NCBI GenBank assembly: GCA_965230015.1
Contig: CBDDKF010000014.1
Span: 372,001-436,000, forward strand
Direction of reading: 5' to 3'
DNA: 64,000 bases
DNA from: JABSQH01 sp965230015
GTDB taxonomy: Bacteria; Actinomycetota; Acidimicrobiia; Acidimicrobiales; Ilumatobacteraceae
This document shows, one piece after another, positions 53,898 through 62,593 of the stretch. The translations under genes were made by a program, and so were the position numbers. The notes beneath the pieces are model-generated. The model did not search any database, was not told the DNA's origin, and was given only the letters and a program-made list of their open reading frames with translations. The number at the start of each line of letters is the position of its first letter. Position 1 is the stretch's first letter.

Positions 53898-55072
53898 TCG
53901 GGGACCGGCGGCGGCGTCGGCGACGTCGGCGGCATCGGCGGGGGAGTGGCGAACAGCGCCTGCAGCTCGGGCACGGTTTGGGCCGGAACCCAGCCCGCCA
54001 TCCCCTGCGCCCACACCAGGGTCTGGCCAGTGACCTGGCCGCCGGCAATGCCCTGCTGCATCTGCGCCATGTTGTACGGGCCGCCGGGAGTGCCGCCATG
54101 GTCGACGTGGAACATCTTCTGCCCCGGTAGTGGCGGCGGGGCAGCGGGAGCAGCCGCCGGTGCGGGTTGCGCCGGTTGCTGTGGTGCACCGAACCCGGGC
54201 ATCTGGTTGGCCATTTGGCCAGCCATCGCCACGCCCATGCCCATCTGCATCATGTCGCCCATCACCGAACCGCCCTCGTTTTCGGCGGCGGCGACCATCG
54301 CATCGGCGGCCTGTGCCTGCTGGTATTTGCCGAGGTCGACGTTCTCGACGAAACCGGAGGCTTCGACACCCTTGGCCACACCGCGGGTCATCGCCTGGGT
54401 GATCTCGTCGGGCAACGAGATGTTCATCGTGATCTCGGGGATCGTCAGACCGAATTCGTCGTCGACCCGTTCGATCACGAACTCGCGCAGCTTCTCGGAC
54501 AGTTCGACTTGGCGGCCTTGGAGGTCGATCGCGCCCAGCCCCGTCTCGAGCACCATGTCGGAGAAGGCCATCGAGATCACGCGGCGTAGCAGCTCGGTGA
54601 TCTCCTCAGCTTCCACGGCCGAGTCGGTGCCGATCACTTCTTTCAAGAAGATCTCGATGTCGTCGATCTTCACCACGCACAACCCGTTGGCCCGCACCTG
54701 GACCATCTTGAAGTCGGGGTCGCGGACCGTCACCGGTTGGGGCGTGCCCCAGCGAATGCCAGTGACTGGCCGGGTGTTGATGAAGTACACCTCGGAACGG
54801 AACGGGCTGTCGAACCCGTGCTTCCAACCCTGCAGCGTGGACAGGATGGGCAGGTTCTCGCTGGTCAGCTCGTAGTGGCCGGGGGTGAACGTGTCGGCGA
54901 GTGCGCCGCGATACACGAAGACCGCCTCTTGGCCTTCGCGCACGATGAGCTCGGCGCCGTTCTTGATTTCGTTCTGATAGCGGGGAAATCGCCAGGCGAG
55001 TGTCGAGCGTGAGTCGTCGATCCACTCGATGATGTCGACGAGTTCACCTTTGAGTTTGTCGATCAACCCCAT
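53894..55072 (-). CDS. SPFH domain / YdjI-like protein with C-terminal GYF_2 domain
   Basis: A 392-residue protein. Residues ~1-240 are an SPFH-like (virion-core/YdjI) domain: GLIDKLKGELVDIIEWIDDS, LAWRFPRYQNEIKNGAELIV, FINTRPVTGIRWGTPQPVTV, and a helical tail (QQAQAADAMVAAAENEGGSV). A Met/Gly/Pro-rich linker follows, then a GYF_2 domain (GGTPGGPYNMAQMQQGIAGG, LVWAQGMAGWVPA). The ATG at 55072 is chosen because TATGGT lies exactly 7 nt upstream. That promoter and the first 10 codons lie within the 3' end of the acyl-CoA synthetase gene. It likely forms a membrane-scaffold complex with the two following proteins. Confidence 0.82.
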   Translation of the reverse strand: MGLIDKLKGELVDIIEWIDDSRSTLAWRFPRYQNEIKNGAELIVREGQEAVFVYRGALADTFTPGHYELTSENLPILSTLQGWKHGFDSPFRSEVYFINTRPVTGIRWGTPQPVTVRDPDFKMVQVRANGLCVVKIDDIEIFLKEVIGTDSAVEAEEITELLRRVISMAFSDMVLETGLGAIDLQGRQVELSEKLREFVIERVDDEFGLTIPEITMNISLPDEITQAMTRGVAKGVEASGFVENVDLGKYQQAQAADAMVAAAENEGGSVMGDMMQMGMGVAMAGQMANQMPGFGAPQQPAQPAPAAAPAAPPPLPGQKMFHVDHGGTPGGPYNMAQMQQGIAGGQVTGQTLVWAQGMAGWVPAQTVPELQALFATPPPMPPTSPTPPPVPE

Positions 55073-56729
55073 GCTCGGAACCATAGGCCACGGCGGTCTC
55101 CTTGGCCCATCGATAGTCGGCCTTGCCCGACGGCGATCGCTGGATGTGGTCGACGCGCACGATCACCTTGGGCAGCTTGTAGCGGGCGATGCGCAACTCG
55201 GCGGCGGCGCGCAGGTCGTCGTCGGTCACGTCGTGGCTGTCGCGCAGGTGCACGATGGCCACCACCTCGTTGCCCCAGCGTTCGCTCGGGCGGCCGGACA
55301 CCACGCAGTCGTACACCGCCGGGTGCGTGCGCAGGGCGCCCTCGACTTCCTCGGCGAAGATCTTCTCACCGCCGGAGTTGATGGTGACCGAGTCGCGGCC
55401 GTGCAGCTCGACGAGTCCACCCTCGAGGAGGCGGGCGCGGTCGCCTGGAACGGCGTAGCGCACGCCGTCGACCACCGGATACGTGCGCGCTGTCTTGTCG
55501 GCGTCGCCGAGATAGCCGAGTGCGAGTCGGCCGGTCTTGGCCAGCCACCCGAGCTCTTGATCGCCGGTTTGCAGCACACGGTCGAACTCGGCCGACAGCA
55601 CCACGTTGCCCTCGCTGATTTCGAACGTACCCGTCGACGCCGACCCGGCGGTCGACACGTGCGACACCTGGCCGCCGGCCTCTGAAGAGCCGAGGCCATC
55701 GACGATCAACGCGGTCGGCAGGTGGTCGAGGAATTCCCGCTTGAGCGGTTCGGAGAGCGCGGCGCCGCCCGAGAGGATCGCATTGAGCGATCCGAGGTCG
55801 TACGGCCGCCCGGCGGAGCGAGCGCGACCGAGTTCGTCGAGTAACGGGCGGGCGAAGGCATCGCCCACGATGAGCAAGAAGTTCAAAGCCTCGCGCTCGA
55901 CGAGCGACCAGATGTCGTCGGGCACCAACCGCTCTGGATGCGATTGGACGAAGACGGTGCCGCCGCCGAGCCATGTGCGAAAGCTCATCCAATGTCCCGC
56001 GCCGTGCATGAACGGCGGGGCCAGGAGGGCCCGCAGACCGGTGGTGGCGTCGTCGACGAACTCGTCGATCGTGGTGGCCGTCTGCGAGCCGCCGAAGCAC
56101 TCGACCATCGCATCGCCGTTGCGCCACATCACACCCTTGGGCATTCCGGTCGTGCCCCCGGTGTAGAGCATGTAGAGATCGTCGGCGCTCCACTCGACGG
56201 GCGGCAGTTCCGGCGATGCCGCGGCGAGCGCGTCCTCGTACCACACGGCGCCCGGCAAGAGGTCGTTGTCCGAGTCGTCGGGTACCTGGAGGATCGTCGT
56301 CAGCCGGGGGAGTGCGGGCAGGACTTCCGACAACGTCGGCGCGAACGCGGAGTGCACGATCACCGCTCGGGCGTCGGCGTCGTTGAGGAGATAGGTGAGC
56401 TCGTCGGCGACGTAGCGGTAGTTGACGTTGAACGGGACGACACGTGCCTTGAATGCACCGAGCATCGACTCGAGGTACTCGTTGCCGTTGTGCAGGTAGA
56501 TCGCCAGATGGTCCTGGCCGCTCTGATGGCTGGCGAGAGCAGCCCGCTCGGTGTGGCAGCCCAATCCCTGATCGACGAAGTGGTTCGCCAGGCGGCGGGT
56601 GCGCTCGGTCACATCGGCCCAGCTCAGCCGCTGGTCGCGAAACACGAGGCAATCGTCGTTGGGGCGAGTTGCGGCGATCGCTTCGTGGACCGCGGCGAGT
56701 GGGATGGTGATCGCCCCCAGCGATGACAT
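55044..56729 (-). CDS. Acyl-CoA synthetase (AMP-forming, FadD-like)
   Basis: A 561-residue ANL enzyme. P-loop LYMLYTGGTTGMPKGVMWRN; A5 VDGLGSSEAGGQVSHV; A7 YAVPGDRARLLEGG; A8 GRDSVTINSGGEKIFAEEVE; and SPSGKADYRWAKE with the A10 Lys. FNVNYRYVADELTYLLNDAD is typical of actinobacterial FadD3/FadD17-type synthetases acting on steroid or fatty-acid side chains. ATG 56729 follows TACGTT by 6 nt. The 3' end overlaps the start of the SPFH gene by 29 bp in the same direction. Substrate not determinable. Confidence 0.87.
   Translation of the reverse strand: MSSLGAITIPLAAVHEAIAATRPNDDCLVFRDQRLSWADVTERTRRLANHFVDQGLGCHTERAALASHQSGQDHLAIYLHNGNEYLESMLGAFKARVVPFNVNYRYVADELTYLLNDADARAVIVHSAFAPTLSEVLPALPRLTTILQVPDDSDNDLLPGAVWYEDALAAASPELPPVEWSADDLYMLYTGGTTGMPKGVMWRNGDAMVECFGGSQTATTIDEFVDDATTGLRALLAPPFMHGAGHWMSFRTWLGGGTVFVQSHPERLVPDDIWSLVEREALNFLLIVGDAFARPLLDELGRARSAGRPYDLGSLNAILSGGAALSEPLKREFLDHLPTALIVDGLGSSEAGGQVSHVSTAGSASTGTFEISEGNVVLSAEFDRVLQTGDQELGWLAKTGRLALGYLGDADKTARTYPVVDGVRYAVPGDRARLLEGGLVELHGRDSVTINSGGEKIFAEEVEGALRTHPAVYDCVVSGRPSERWGNEVVAIVHLRDSHDVTDDDLRAAAELRIARYKLPKVIVRVDHIQRSPSGKADYRWAKETAVAYGSEHGVDRQTQR
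55080..55085 (-). promoter_or_regulatory. -10 box of a leaderless transcript (SPFH gene)
   Basis: On the minus strand TATGGT, exactly 7 nt, then ATG 55072. It lies inside the coding end of the acyl-CoA synthetase. Confidence 0.4.
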
Positions 56730-56735
56730 CGTCGA

Positions 56736-56741
56736 AACGTA
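56736..56741 (-). promoter_or_regulatory. -10 box of a leaderless transcript (acyl-CoA synthetase)
   Basis: On the minus strand TACGTT, 6 nt, then ATG 56729. Confidence 0.4.
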
Positions 56742-56804
56742 CGAAATCTGCGCGGTATCGAGCGAATCGTCAGCGCGATCGACGCCGCGTGCAAACATCG
56801 ACGA

Positions 56805-57401
56805 GTGCACCACACTGCGCAGTCCGCCGCCGTCGAACGCCCCCGCGTCGTACTGGTGACCGGCGCACCGGGGAGCGGCAAGACCACGTTGGCAACACAG
56901 CTGGCACGCGAACTGCGGGTGCCGTTTCTGGCTCGCGACGACGTGCGTGGTGGCTTGCTGATGACCGCCGGCGGCTGGACCGATGAGGTGCGCCGCATCC
57001 CGCCCGCCGATGAGGCGGTCGACGTATTCCTCCACCTCGCCGAGTCCATGCTCCGCGCGGGTGTGAGCTGCGTGCTCGAATACGTGGTGCGCAACGGACG
57101 ACCGGCCGACTTCCAGCGGTTGACCGCACTCGCCGATGTGGTGGTGATCGAGACGTTCTGCGACGACCCCATGCGTCGCGTGCGAGACCGGAACAACGCC
57201 GATCGACTGATCGCCAATTCCGCAGTGCTCGAGGCGACCGGCTTCGATTCAGTGACTCAACACACCGCGGCGGTCGTCGAGCGGATGACCTCGGTGGCGA
57301 GCGAGATGCGCACCACCTTCGAGGTTCCGATGATGCGGGTGGAGACTAACGACGGCGCCGAGCCGCCACTCGACGAATTGGTCGACTTCGTCACGCCGTA
57401 G
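56805..57401 (+). CDS. P-loop kinase-like ATPase (zeta-toxin / AAA_33 type)
   Basis: A 198-residue P-loop protein. Walker A is VVLVTGAPGSGKTTLATQLA (residues ~15-34). FLARDDVRGGLLMTAGG is a DD-containing substrate loop like those of zeta-toxin and gluconate or nucleoside kinases; VVVIETFCDDPMRRVRDRN contains the lid arginines (RRVRDRN). The GTG start at 56805 is divergent from the acyl-CoA synthetase. There is no antitoxin gene next to it, so a house-keeping or metabolic kinase is more likely than a toxin. It overlaps the SRPBCC gene 3' end by 11 bp. Confidence 0.7.
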   Translation: MHHTAQSAAVERPRVVLVTGAPGSGKTTLATQLARELRVPFLARDDVRGGLLMTAGGWTDEVRRIPPADEAVDVFLHLAESMLRAGVSCVLEYVVRNGRPADFQRLTALADVVVIETFCDDPMRRVRDRNNADRLIANSAVLEATGFDSVTQHTAAVVERMTSVASEMRTTFEVPMMRVETNDGAEPPLDELVDFVTP

Positions 57402-57867
57402 GGATCGGCGCCGGCCGGCTCAGCAGCTTCGCCAGCCGTTTCATCGCGGAGCGGAATCCAATCGCGCCGACTCGGCCGAGGGCTCGGCCCAGGAAGCGTG
57501 GGGCGTAGCGCACCTGGACGTCTTCGAACCACACCATGTCGGTTCGCCCGGCATCCGCGGGAGACACAGTGAACCCTGCGCGGCCTGTGAGCACCGGTCC
57601 GAGCTTCTCGACCTCACATCGGCCGCTCACGGTCTCCGCGTCCCAGTCGCAGGAGATCACCCGCATCCGGTCCGGCAGCGCAAGCGGCCCGAAGCCCGTC
57701 GTCGCCACGAATTGGGTGCCGACGTCGGTCGGCTCGCCCGGTCCGACGTCGACACGGGTCGCCGGAATCCAGCGCTCGTGCCCCTTCCAATCGACGAGCT
57801 CGTCCCACACGCGCCCGGGCGGAGCGTCGAAGCGGTACGCCACAGTGAACGAAACGGGCGCCATCAC
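57391..57867 (-). CDS. SRPBCC family protein (polyketide cyclase/START-like)
   Basis: A 158-residue START-fold protein: SFTVAYRFDAPPGRVWDELV, WKGHERWIPATRV, and MVWFEDVQVRYAPRFLGRAL near the long C-terminal helix. Such proteins bind hydrophobic ligands or act as cyclase/aromatase-like enzymes; no catalytic residues are diagnostic. The start is one of two adjacent ATGs (57867 or 57864). It converges on the P-loop kinase. A 104-bp gap separates it from the MaoC gene upstream. Confidence 0.8.
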   Translation of the reverse strand: MMAPVSFTVAYRFDAPPGRVWDELVDWKGHERWIPATRVDVGPGEPTDVGTQFVATTGFGPLALPDRMRVISCDWDAETVSGRCEVEKLGPVLTGRAGFTVSPADAGRTDMVWFEDVQVRYAPRFLGRALGRVGAIGFRSAMKRLAKLLSRPAPIPTA

Positions 57868-57971
57868 TCGATGTTGCCCGATGATGCGGAAAGGTGCGCA
57901 GTGGATCTCGTAACGCCGAGGATTCTCAGCCGACGTGCGTGGTGATCGTCGTAGCCGTCAGAGTGGATCGA

Positions 57972-58427
57972 TCACTCGTAGTAGCGAGTGATCACCTCAG
58001 CGACGCAGCTCGGCTTCTCTGCGCCTTCGACCTCGAATACGAAGTCGGTGACCACCTGCGCACCGCCGGGAATGTCGTCGACGCTCTTCAGGGTCACACC
58101 GAGGCGCAGGTTCGAGCCCACGGGTACCGGCGAGGGGAAGCGGATCTTGCCGGCGCCGTAGTTCACGCCCATCGTGATGCCCGATACGCCGAACACCTGC
58201 GGGGCGAGCATCGGACCGAGCGAAAGGGTGAGGTAGCCGTGAGCGATCGGCCCACCGAACGGTCCGGACTTGGCCCGCTCGACGTCGACGTGGATCCACT
58301 GATGGTCTCCGGTGGCGTCGGCGAACGTGTTGACCATCTCCTGGGTGACCTCGACATACGGCGAGTATCCGAGGTGCTCGCCGACGAGCGTCTTGAGTTC
58401 GCTGAGGCCATCGATCATGCGGGTCAT
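57972..58427 (-). CDS. MaoC family dehydratase (enoyl-CoA hydratase-like)
   Basis: A 151-residue hot-dog protein. The hydratase motif is FADATGDHQWIHVDVERA (Asp and His catalytic), then GPFGGPIAHGYLTLSLGP, the standard R-hydratase block, and YGAGKIRFPSPVPVGSNLRL. It hydrates trans-2-enoyl-CoA to the R-3-hydroxyacyl-CoA. Compare actinobacterial HtdX/NodN-like proteins. It is divergent from era with a 26-bp gap. The Ile-Asp-Gly-Leu start (MTRMIDGLSEL) matches relatives. Confidence 0.88.
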   Translation of the reverse strand: MTRMIDGLSELKTLVGEHLGYSPYVEVTQEMVNTFADATGDHQWIHVDVERAKSGPFGGPIAHGYLTLSLGPMLAPQVFGVSGITMGVNYGAGKIRFPSPVPVGSNLRLGVTLKSVDDIPGGAQVVTDFVFEVEGAEKPSCVAEVITRYYE

Positions 58428-58453
58428 GGCGGCGAGCTTGGCAAACTTGGGCG

Positions 58454-59347
58454 GTGGCCGACGATTCGACCAGCACGCCGATAGCTGCGCCCGACGATCT
58501 GCGCAGTGGATTCGTCGTGCTCGTCGGTCGGCCCAACGTCGGCAAGTCGTCGATCATCAATGCCCTGTGCGGCTCGAAGGTCAGCATCGTGTCGGACAAA
58601 CCGCAGACCACCCGCCACCGGGTGATGGGTGTGTCGACGCGCCTCGACGGCGAACCGCCCGCGCAACTGGTGTTCGTCGATACTCCGGGCCTGCACAAGC
58701 CGGTGACGGCGCTGGGGGAGCGGGTCAACGCCACCGCACTCGACAGCAGTGACGGGGTCGACGTGACCTGTCTGGTGCTCGATGCGACGCAGCCGTTCGG
58801 CAAGGGAGATCGATGGGTTGCCGAGCGGATCGGTGCGATCTCGATCGTCATCGTGAACAAGCTCGATCGGGCACGCCCTGAGCACGTGCTGGCGATGCTG
58901 CAGGCCGCGTCCGAACTCGACGCCGACGCCTACGTACCGGTGTCGGCGCGTACCGGCGAGGGGCTCGACGTGCTGGTCGACGAGATCACGACGCGCCTGC
59001 CATCCGGACCGCTGTACTTCCCACCCGACGCCGTCAGCGACGTCAGCGAGGAACGACGCGTGGCGGAACTCGTGCGCGAGCAGCTGCTGGCCGAGACGGC
59101 TCAGGAGTTGCCCTACTCGATCGCCACCGAGGTGGTCGAGTGGGAGTGGCCGCGCATCCGCATCGACGTGATCGTCGAACGCGAGAGCCAGAAGGGAATG
59201 GTCATCGGCAAGGGTGGGCAGGTGCTCAAACGCGTGGGTCAACGCGTGCGCGAGCAGCTCCCGGAAGGAGCCTTCGTCGAGTTGCGGGTGAAGGTCGACA
59301 AGAACTGGCAACGACGCCCTGATCGTGTGGAGCGCCTCGGCTACTGA
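58454..59347 (+). CDS. era: GTPase Era
   Basis: A 297-residue ribosome-assembly GTPase. G1 is LVGRPNVGKSSIINAL (residues ~23-38), G2 lies in SDKPQTTRHRVMGV, G3 is FVDTPGLHKP, G4 is VNKLDRARP and G5 VSARTGEGLD. The C-terminal KH domain has QKGMVIGKGGQVLKRVG, then VELRVKVDKNWQRRPDRVE. It binds 16S rRNA late in 30S maturation, the same process as YbeY. GTG start; no ribosome-binding site. The 3' end overlaps the lipoprotein gene by 7 bp on the opposite strand. Confidence 0.95.
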   Translation: MADDSTSTPIAAPDDLRSGFVVLVGRPNVGKSSIINALCGSKVSIVSDKPQTTRHRVMGVSTRLDGEPPAQLVFVDTPGLHKPVTALGERVNATALDSSDGVDVTCLVLDATQPFGKGDRWVAERIGAISIVIVNKLDRARPEHVLAMLQAASELDADAYVPVSARTGEGLDVLVDEITTRLPSGPLYFPPDAVSDVSEERRVAELVREQLLAETAQELPYSIATEVVEWEWPRIRIDVIVERESQKGMVIGKGGQVLKRVGQRVREQLPEGAFVELRVKVDKNWQRRPDRVERLGY

Positions 59348-60138
59348 TCGGTGCCGTCGGTGGCATCCTCGTCGTCTGCATCGGGGTCGGTCGCATCGGG
59401 AATGGTCGACTCCGTGATCGTCGTCTCCGGCGCAGTGGTCTCGGCGGTGTCGGTCTCGACCGTGGTCGTCGACTCCGGCGCGACCTCGCCGGCGATCAGG
59501 ACGCGGTAGTCGTCGTAGCTCACCGGCTCGCCTTCGCGTGACAGCCCGCTGTTGCCGAGTCTGACCCTCGTTGGCTCGCCGTCGATGGTGAACAGCACCA
59601 ATCCGATGCGCGCCACGTTGGTGGTCATGGTCAACACGATCTGACCGAACGCCTCGCTTTGGTTGAAGCTGGCGATGTCGTCGAAGAGGTCGCCGTCGAG
59701 GTTGATCGTCAACACGCCACCGGCTTCGTCGATCGACACGATCAGCCCTTCCTCGATCAGCGAGTCGAGCCCGACGCCTGCCGACCCGACCGGCGGACCG
59801 GCTTCGAGGAGGTCCTTCACTTGCGTCGCGCCGAAACCGCGCGGGAGCTCGAGCTGTACCGACTGCAGGTTGCCACCCGACAGGAAATACAGCTCCACCG
59901 GCGACAACGCGATGGTGGTCGTGGTCGGCAGCACCGTGGTTTGCGGCGTGTCCGGGAGGGTCGTGGTTGTCGTGGTGGTGGTGGTCGTGGTGGTCGGTTC
60001 CTCGTTGAGACCGAAGGGGATCTCGGCCGGCGGGATCTCGTCGAAGCTGCTGTCGCCCGTCGGGACGCCACAGCCCGCCACGATCGCCGTCACCACTGCC
60101 GCGACGGCAACAACACCACAGCGTTGACGGCCGATCAT
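59341..60138 (-). CDS. GerMN-domain lipoprotein
   Basis: A 265-residue secreted protein. A lipobox AIVAGC puts the lipidated Cys at residue 23. A low-complexity linker with a run of threonines (residues ~49-60) and VLPTTTTIALSPV follows. Residues ~80-215 are a GerMN-like domain (VELYFLSGGNLQSVQLELPR, TQVKDLLEAGPP, GVLTINLDGDLFDDIASFNQ, FGQIVLTMTTN). The tail is Thr/Asp/Glu-rich. It overlaps the histidine kinase stop by ATGA, so the two are co-expressed. In mycobacteria the GerMN lipoprotein LpqB lies beside MtrB; this could be a small analogue acting on the kinase. Confidence 0.82.
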   Translation of the reverse strand: MIGRQRCGVVAVAAVVTAIVAGCGVPTGDSSFDEIPPAEIPFGLNEEPTTTTTTTTTTTTLPDTPQTTVLPTTTTIALSPVELYFLSGGNLQSVQLELPRGFGATQVKDLLEAGPPVGSAGVGLDSLIEEGLIVSIDEAGGVLTINLDGDLFDDIASFNQSEAFGQIVLTMTTNVARIGLVLFTIDGEPTRVRLGNSGLSREGEPVSYDDYRVLIAGEVAPESTTTVETDTAETTAPETTITESTIPDATDPDADDEDATDGTDQ

Positions 60139-61658
60139 GAGCGCGCCGGTTGCGCCGTAGCAGGCGTGGGTTGAGGAGCGACAGGGCTGACACCGTGGGG
60201 CGGGGTCGGGTTGACGACGGCACGTCCGACCACCTCGCGCGGGAGCTCGACCACGAATCGGGCGCCCCCACCGATGCGGTCTTCGACGCGCGCCGATCCG
60301 CCCATCGCCGCCGCATGTTCGGCAACGAGCGCCAGCCCGAGCCCGGTGCCGATGCGGCTGCGCGCCGCACTGCCTCGCGCGAAGCGCTCGAAGATGCGGT
60401 GGCGCTCGCTGTCGGCGACCCCGGGACCGGCGTCCTCCACCGCGATCAGCACTCGGTCGTCGGTGGGCCGAAGCTCGATACGGACGGCGCCGCCGCCGTG
60501 GGTTGCCGCGTTGTCGAGGAGGTTGCCGAGGATGCGTTCGTAGCGCACCCGGTCGATGGTCACCATCAGGGTGCCCACCTCCGGCGCAGTCGGCTGAATG
60601 ACGGTCGAGCCGGCATCGATCGGCACCTCCGGCGCCCCGTAGCGGGCGGCGATGCGTCGGGTGAGGTCGACGAGGTCGACATCGTCGACATTGAGTTCCG
60701 GAGGGCCGGCGTCGAGTCGCGACAGCTCCAACAGGTCGATGACCATCGAGTCGAATCGACGCACCTGGCTGACCACGACGTCGAGCGCCTGCTGGGTGCG
60801 TTCGGGGATGTCGTCGCGACGGGCGTCGAGCACCTCGACAGCCGCGGTGAGGGCGGTGATCGGCGAGCGCAGCTCGTGGCTCACGTCGGATGCGAAGCGC
60901 GCTTCTCGTTCGATGCGCGCCTGGACGGCATCGGCCATTTCGTTGAACGAACCCGCCAACCGGTCGAGGTCGGGGTCGGACTCGGGTGCCAGTCGGGTGT
61001 CGAGGCCTCCGGACGCGATGTCTTCGGCGGCGTCGGCCACCTGGCTGAGCGGTGCCAGCAGTCGGCGGCTCGTGGCGAGGCCGAACAACGACGCGAGCAG
61101 CAGCGTGCCCGCCGCGCCCAGGGCCAGCGCAGTGAGGATCGCGGTGAGCGTGCTTTCGGTGGAGTCGAGCGAGAACGCCTCGAAGTACCCCGCATCGTGG
61201 GCCGCCACGTAGACCCCGACGGCGAGGTAGTCGTCGCCATCGATGGTGGTGTACTGCTGTCCGGAGCGGCCAGCGCTCACAGCGTCGATCAGCCGGGTCG
61301 GGAACGAATCGACTTGATAGCGCACGTCGGTCACCGCGGTGTCGGCGGCGATGGGCCCGTCGGCGGCGATGCGCAGCGCCGCGAAGCCATCCGATTCGGT
61401 GCGGAGTCCGTTCTCGAAGAAGCTGAAGATCGATTCCGGGTCGTCGGTCAGCCGCTGGCTGACCTGGTTGGCGTTGGTGAACGCCTGGTCGCGAGCGTCG
61501 TCGGAGCGCTCGTCGAGCAGGTTGTTGCGAGCGAATCCGTACGTCACGCCGATCAACACCGTTCCCGCCAGCAGCGCGATGAACACGAAGAACAGCGTGA
61601 TGCGCGTGCGCAGTCGCAGTGTTCGCCGTCGAGCCACGGATGCATTCTGGCTCAGCAT
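60135..61658 (-). CDS. Sensor histidine kinase
   Basis: A 507-residue membrane kinase. Two transmembrane helices (residues ~18-40 and ~171-193) flank an outer sensor domain of about 130 residues. A HAMP domain (~194-248) follows. The H-box is REARFASDVSHELRSPITAL (His261). The ATPase has LGNLLDNAATHGGG (N-box), VEDAGPGVADSERHRIFERF (G1) and GTGLGLALVAEHAAAMGG (G2). MtrB-like organisation. ATG 61658 lies 252 bp from the divergent response regulator gene, its probable partner. The Pro-rich C-terminal tail ends in the overlap with the lipoprotein start. Confidence 0.9.
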   Translation of the reverse strand: MLSQNASVARRRTLRLRTRITLFFVFIALLAGTVLIGVTYGFARNNLLDERSDDARDQAFTNANQVSQRLTDDPESIFSFFENGLRTESDGFAALRIAADGPIAADTAVTDVRYQVDSFPTRLIDAVSAGRSGQQYTTIDGDDYLAVGVYVAAHDAGYFEAFSLDSTESTLTAILTALALGAAGTLLLASLFGLATSRRLLAPLSQVADAAEDIASGGLDTRLAPESDPDLDRLAGSFNEMADAVQARIEREARFASDVSHELRSPITALTAAVEVLDARRDDIPERTQQALDVVVSQVRRFDSMVIDLLELSRLDAGPPELNVDDVDLVDLTRRIAARYGAPEVPIDAGSTVIQPTAPEVGTLMVTIDRVRYERILGNLLDNAATHGGGAVRIELRPTDDRVLIAVEDAGPGVADSERHRIFERFARGSAARSRIGTGLGLALVAEHAAAMGGSARVEDRIGGGARFVVELPREVVGRAVVNPTPPHGVSPVAPQPTPATAQPARS

Positions 61659-61909
61659 GGGGGTACACCGGCGGCGCCGGGGTGGCGCAGGCCGCCCGGG
61701 AGGTGGATCATCGGGATCGGGCGGTGGACGCTCCAATAGTGGTCCACGCGCTGCCGGTGAGGCGCCAGGGGGAGGAAGGCACCCCACCGGGGCAGCGTGA
61801 ACAGGCATCATGTTGCTGGTCGGATGTGACAGGTCGACGCTCGGATTGTGCGATTTCGGTAACAAACCACACATTCGGGGCGGACTCACCAGGCAGAATC
61901 AGACGTGCC
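61659..61909. other. Divergent intergenic region between kinase and regulator genes
   Basis: A 251-bp gap, the longest gene-free stretch with two outward promoters. The AT-richest part (about 61840-61880) reads GATTGTGCGATTTCGGTAAC and lies 40-60 bp before the regulator ATG, where promoter elements are expected. I see no TANNNT box at leaderless distance for either gene and no perfect palindrome. Confidence 0.35.
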
Positions 61910-62593
61910 ATGGAGTCGCTGCTGTTCATCGAAGACGACGACGGGATCCGTCTTGCCCTGTCGATGGCGTTGGAAGACGAGGGGTATTCGGTGGCCGAAG
62001 CCGGCACCGGAGCGGCGGGACTCGCGGCGTTCGAGCGGCACACGCCCGACCTCGTGCTGCTCGATCTGCGTCTGCCCGACATGAGCGGGTTCGAGGTGTG
62101 CCGTGCGATCCGCTCGACGAGCATCGTGCCGATCATCATCATCACGGCCCAGACCGACACCGTCGACATGGTCGCTGGGCTCGAGGCGGGGGCCGACGAC
62201 TACGTGACCAAGCCCGTGGTGCCAAAGGAGCTGGCCGCCCGGATCCGCGCCCTGCTGCGCCGTGTCCATTTGCACGCCACGCCCAGTGCGCCCGCATCGA
62301 TGCACTTCGGCGACATCGAGGTGCGTCGCGAGCAGGGCTTGGTGTTCAAGAACGGCCTGGAACTGAACCTGACCAAGACCGAGTACCGCTTGTTGTGTGA
62401 GTTCGCCGACCACGCGGGCGCCGTGTTGTCGCGCGACCAGTTGCTCGAACGCGTGTGGGGCTACGACTACCTCGGCGACTCGCGGCTGGTCGACGCCCAC
62501 GTGCGGCGACTGCGTCTGAAGATCGAGGACCACCCGGACGATCCCAAACTGATCGTGACCGCCCGCGGTGTCGGTTACCGATTGGTGGCGTAG
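61910..62593 (+). CDS. OmpR/PhoB family response regulator
   Basis: A 227-residue regulator. The receiver domain starts LLFIEDDDGIRLALSMALED, with the acidic pocket and phosphoacceptor Asp52 (LVLLDLRLPDMSG), Thr in IIIITAQTD and Lys in DDYVTKPVVPKEL. The winged-helix domain has LNLTKTEYRLLCEFADHAGA, LSRDQLLERVWGYDY and VDAHVRRLRLKIEDHPDDPK. It is divergent from the sensor kinase at 61658 and is the likely partner. The stop overlaps the 3' end of the next minus-strand gene by 19 bp. Confidence 0.92.
   Translation: MESLLFIEDDDGIRLALSMALEDEGYSVAEAGTGAAGLAAFERHTPDLVLLDLRLPDMSGFEVCRAIRSTSIVPIIIITAQTDTVDMVAGLEAGADDYVTKPVVPKELAARIRALLRRVHLHATPSAPASMHFGDIEVRREQGLVFKNGLELNLTKTEYRLLCEFADHAGAVLSRDQLLERVWGYDYLGDSRLVDAHVRRLRLKIEDHPDDPKLIVTARGVGYRLVA

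Noticed and set aside
56805..57401. Zeta toxin of a toxin-antitoxin system.
   Set aside because: The P-loop fold is similar, but no antitoxin gene is adjacent and the neighbours are metabolic.
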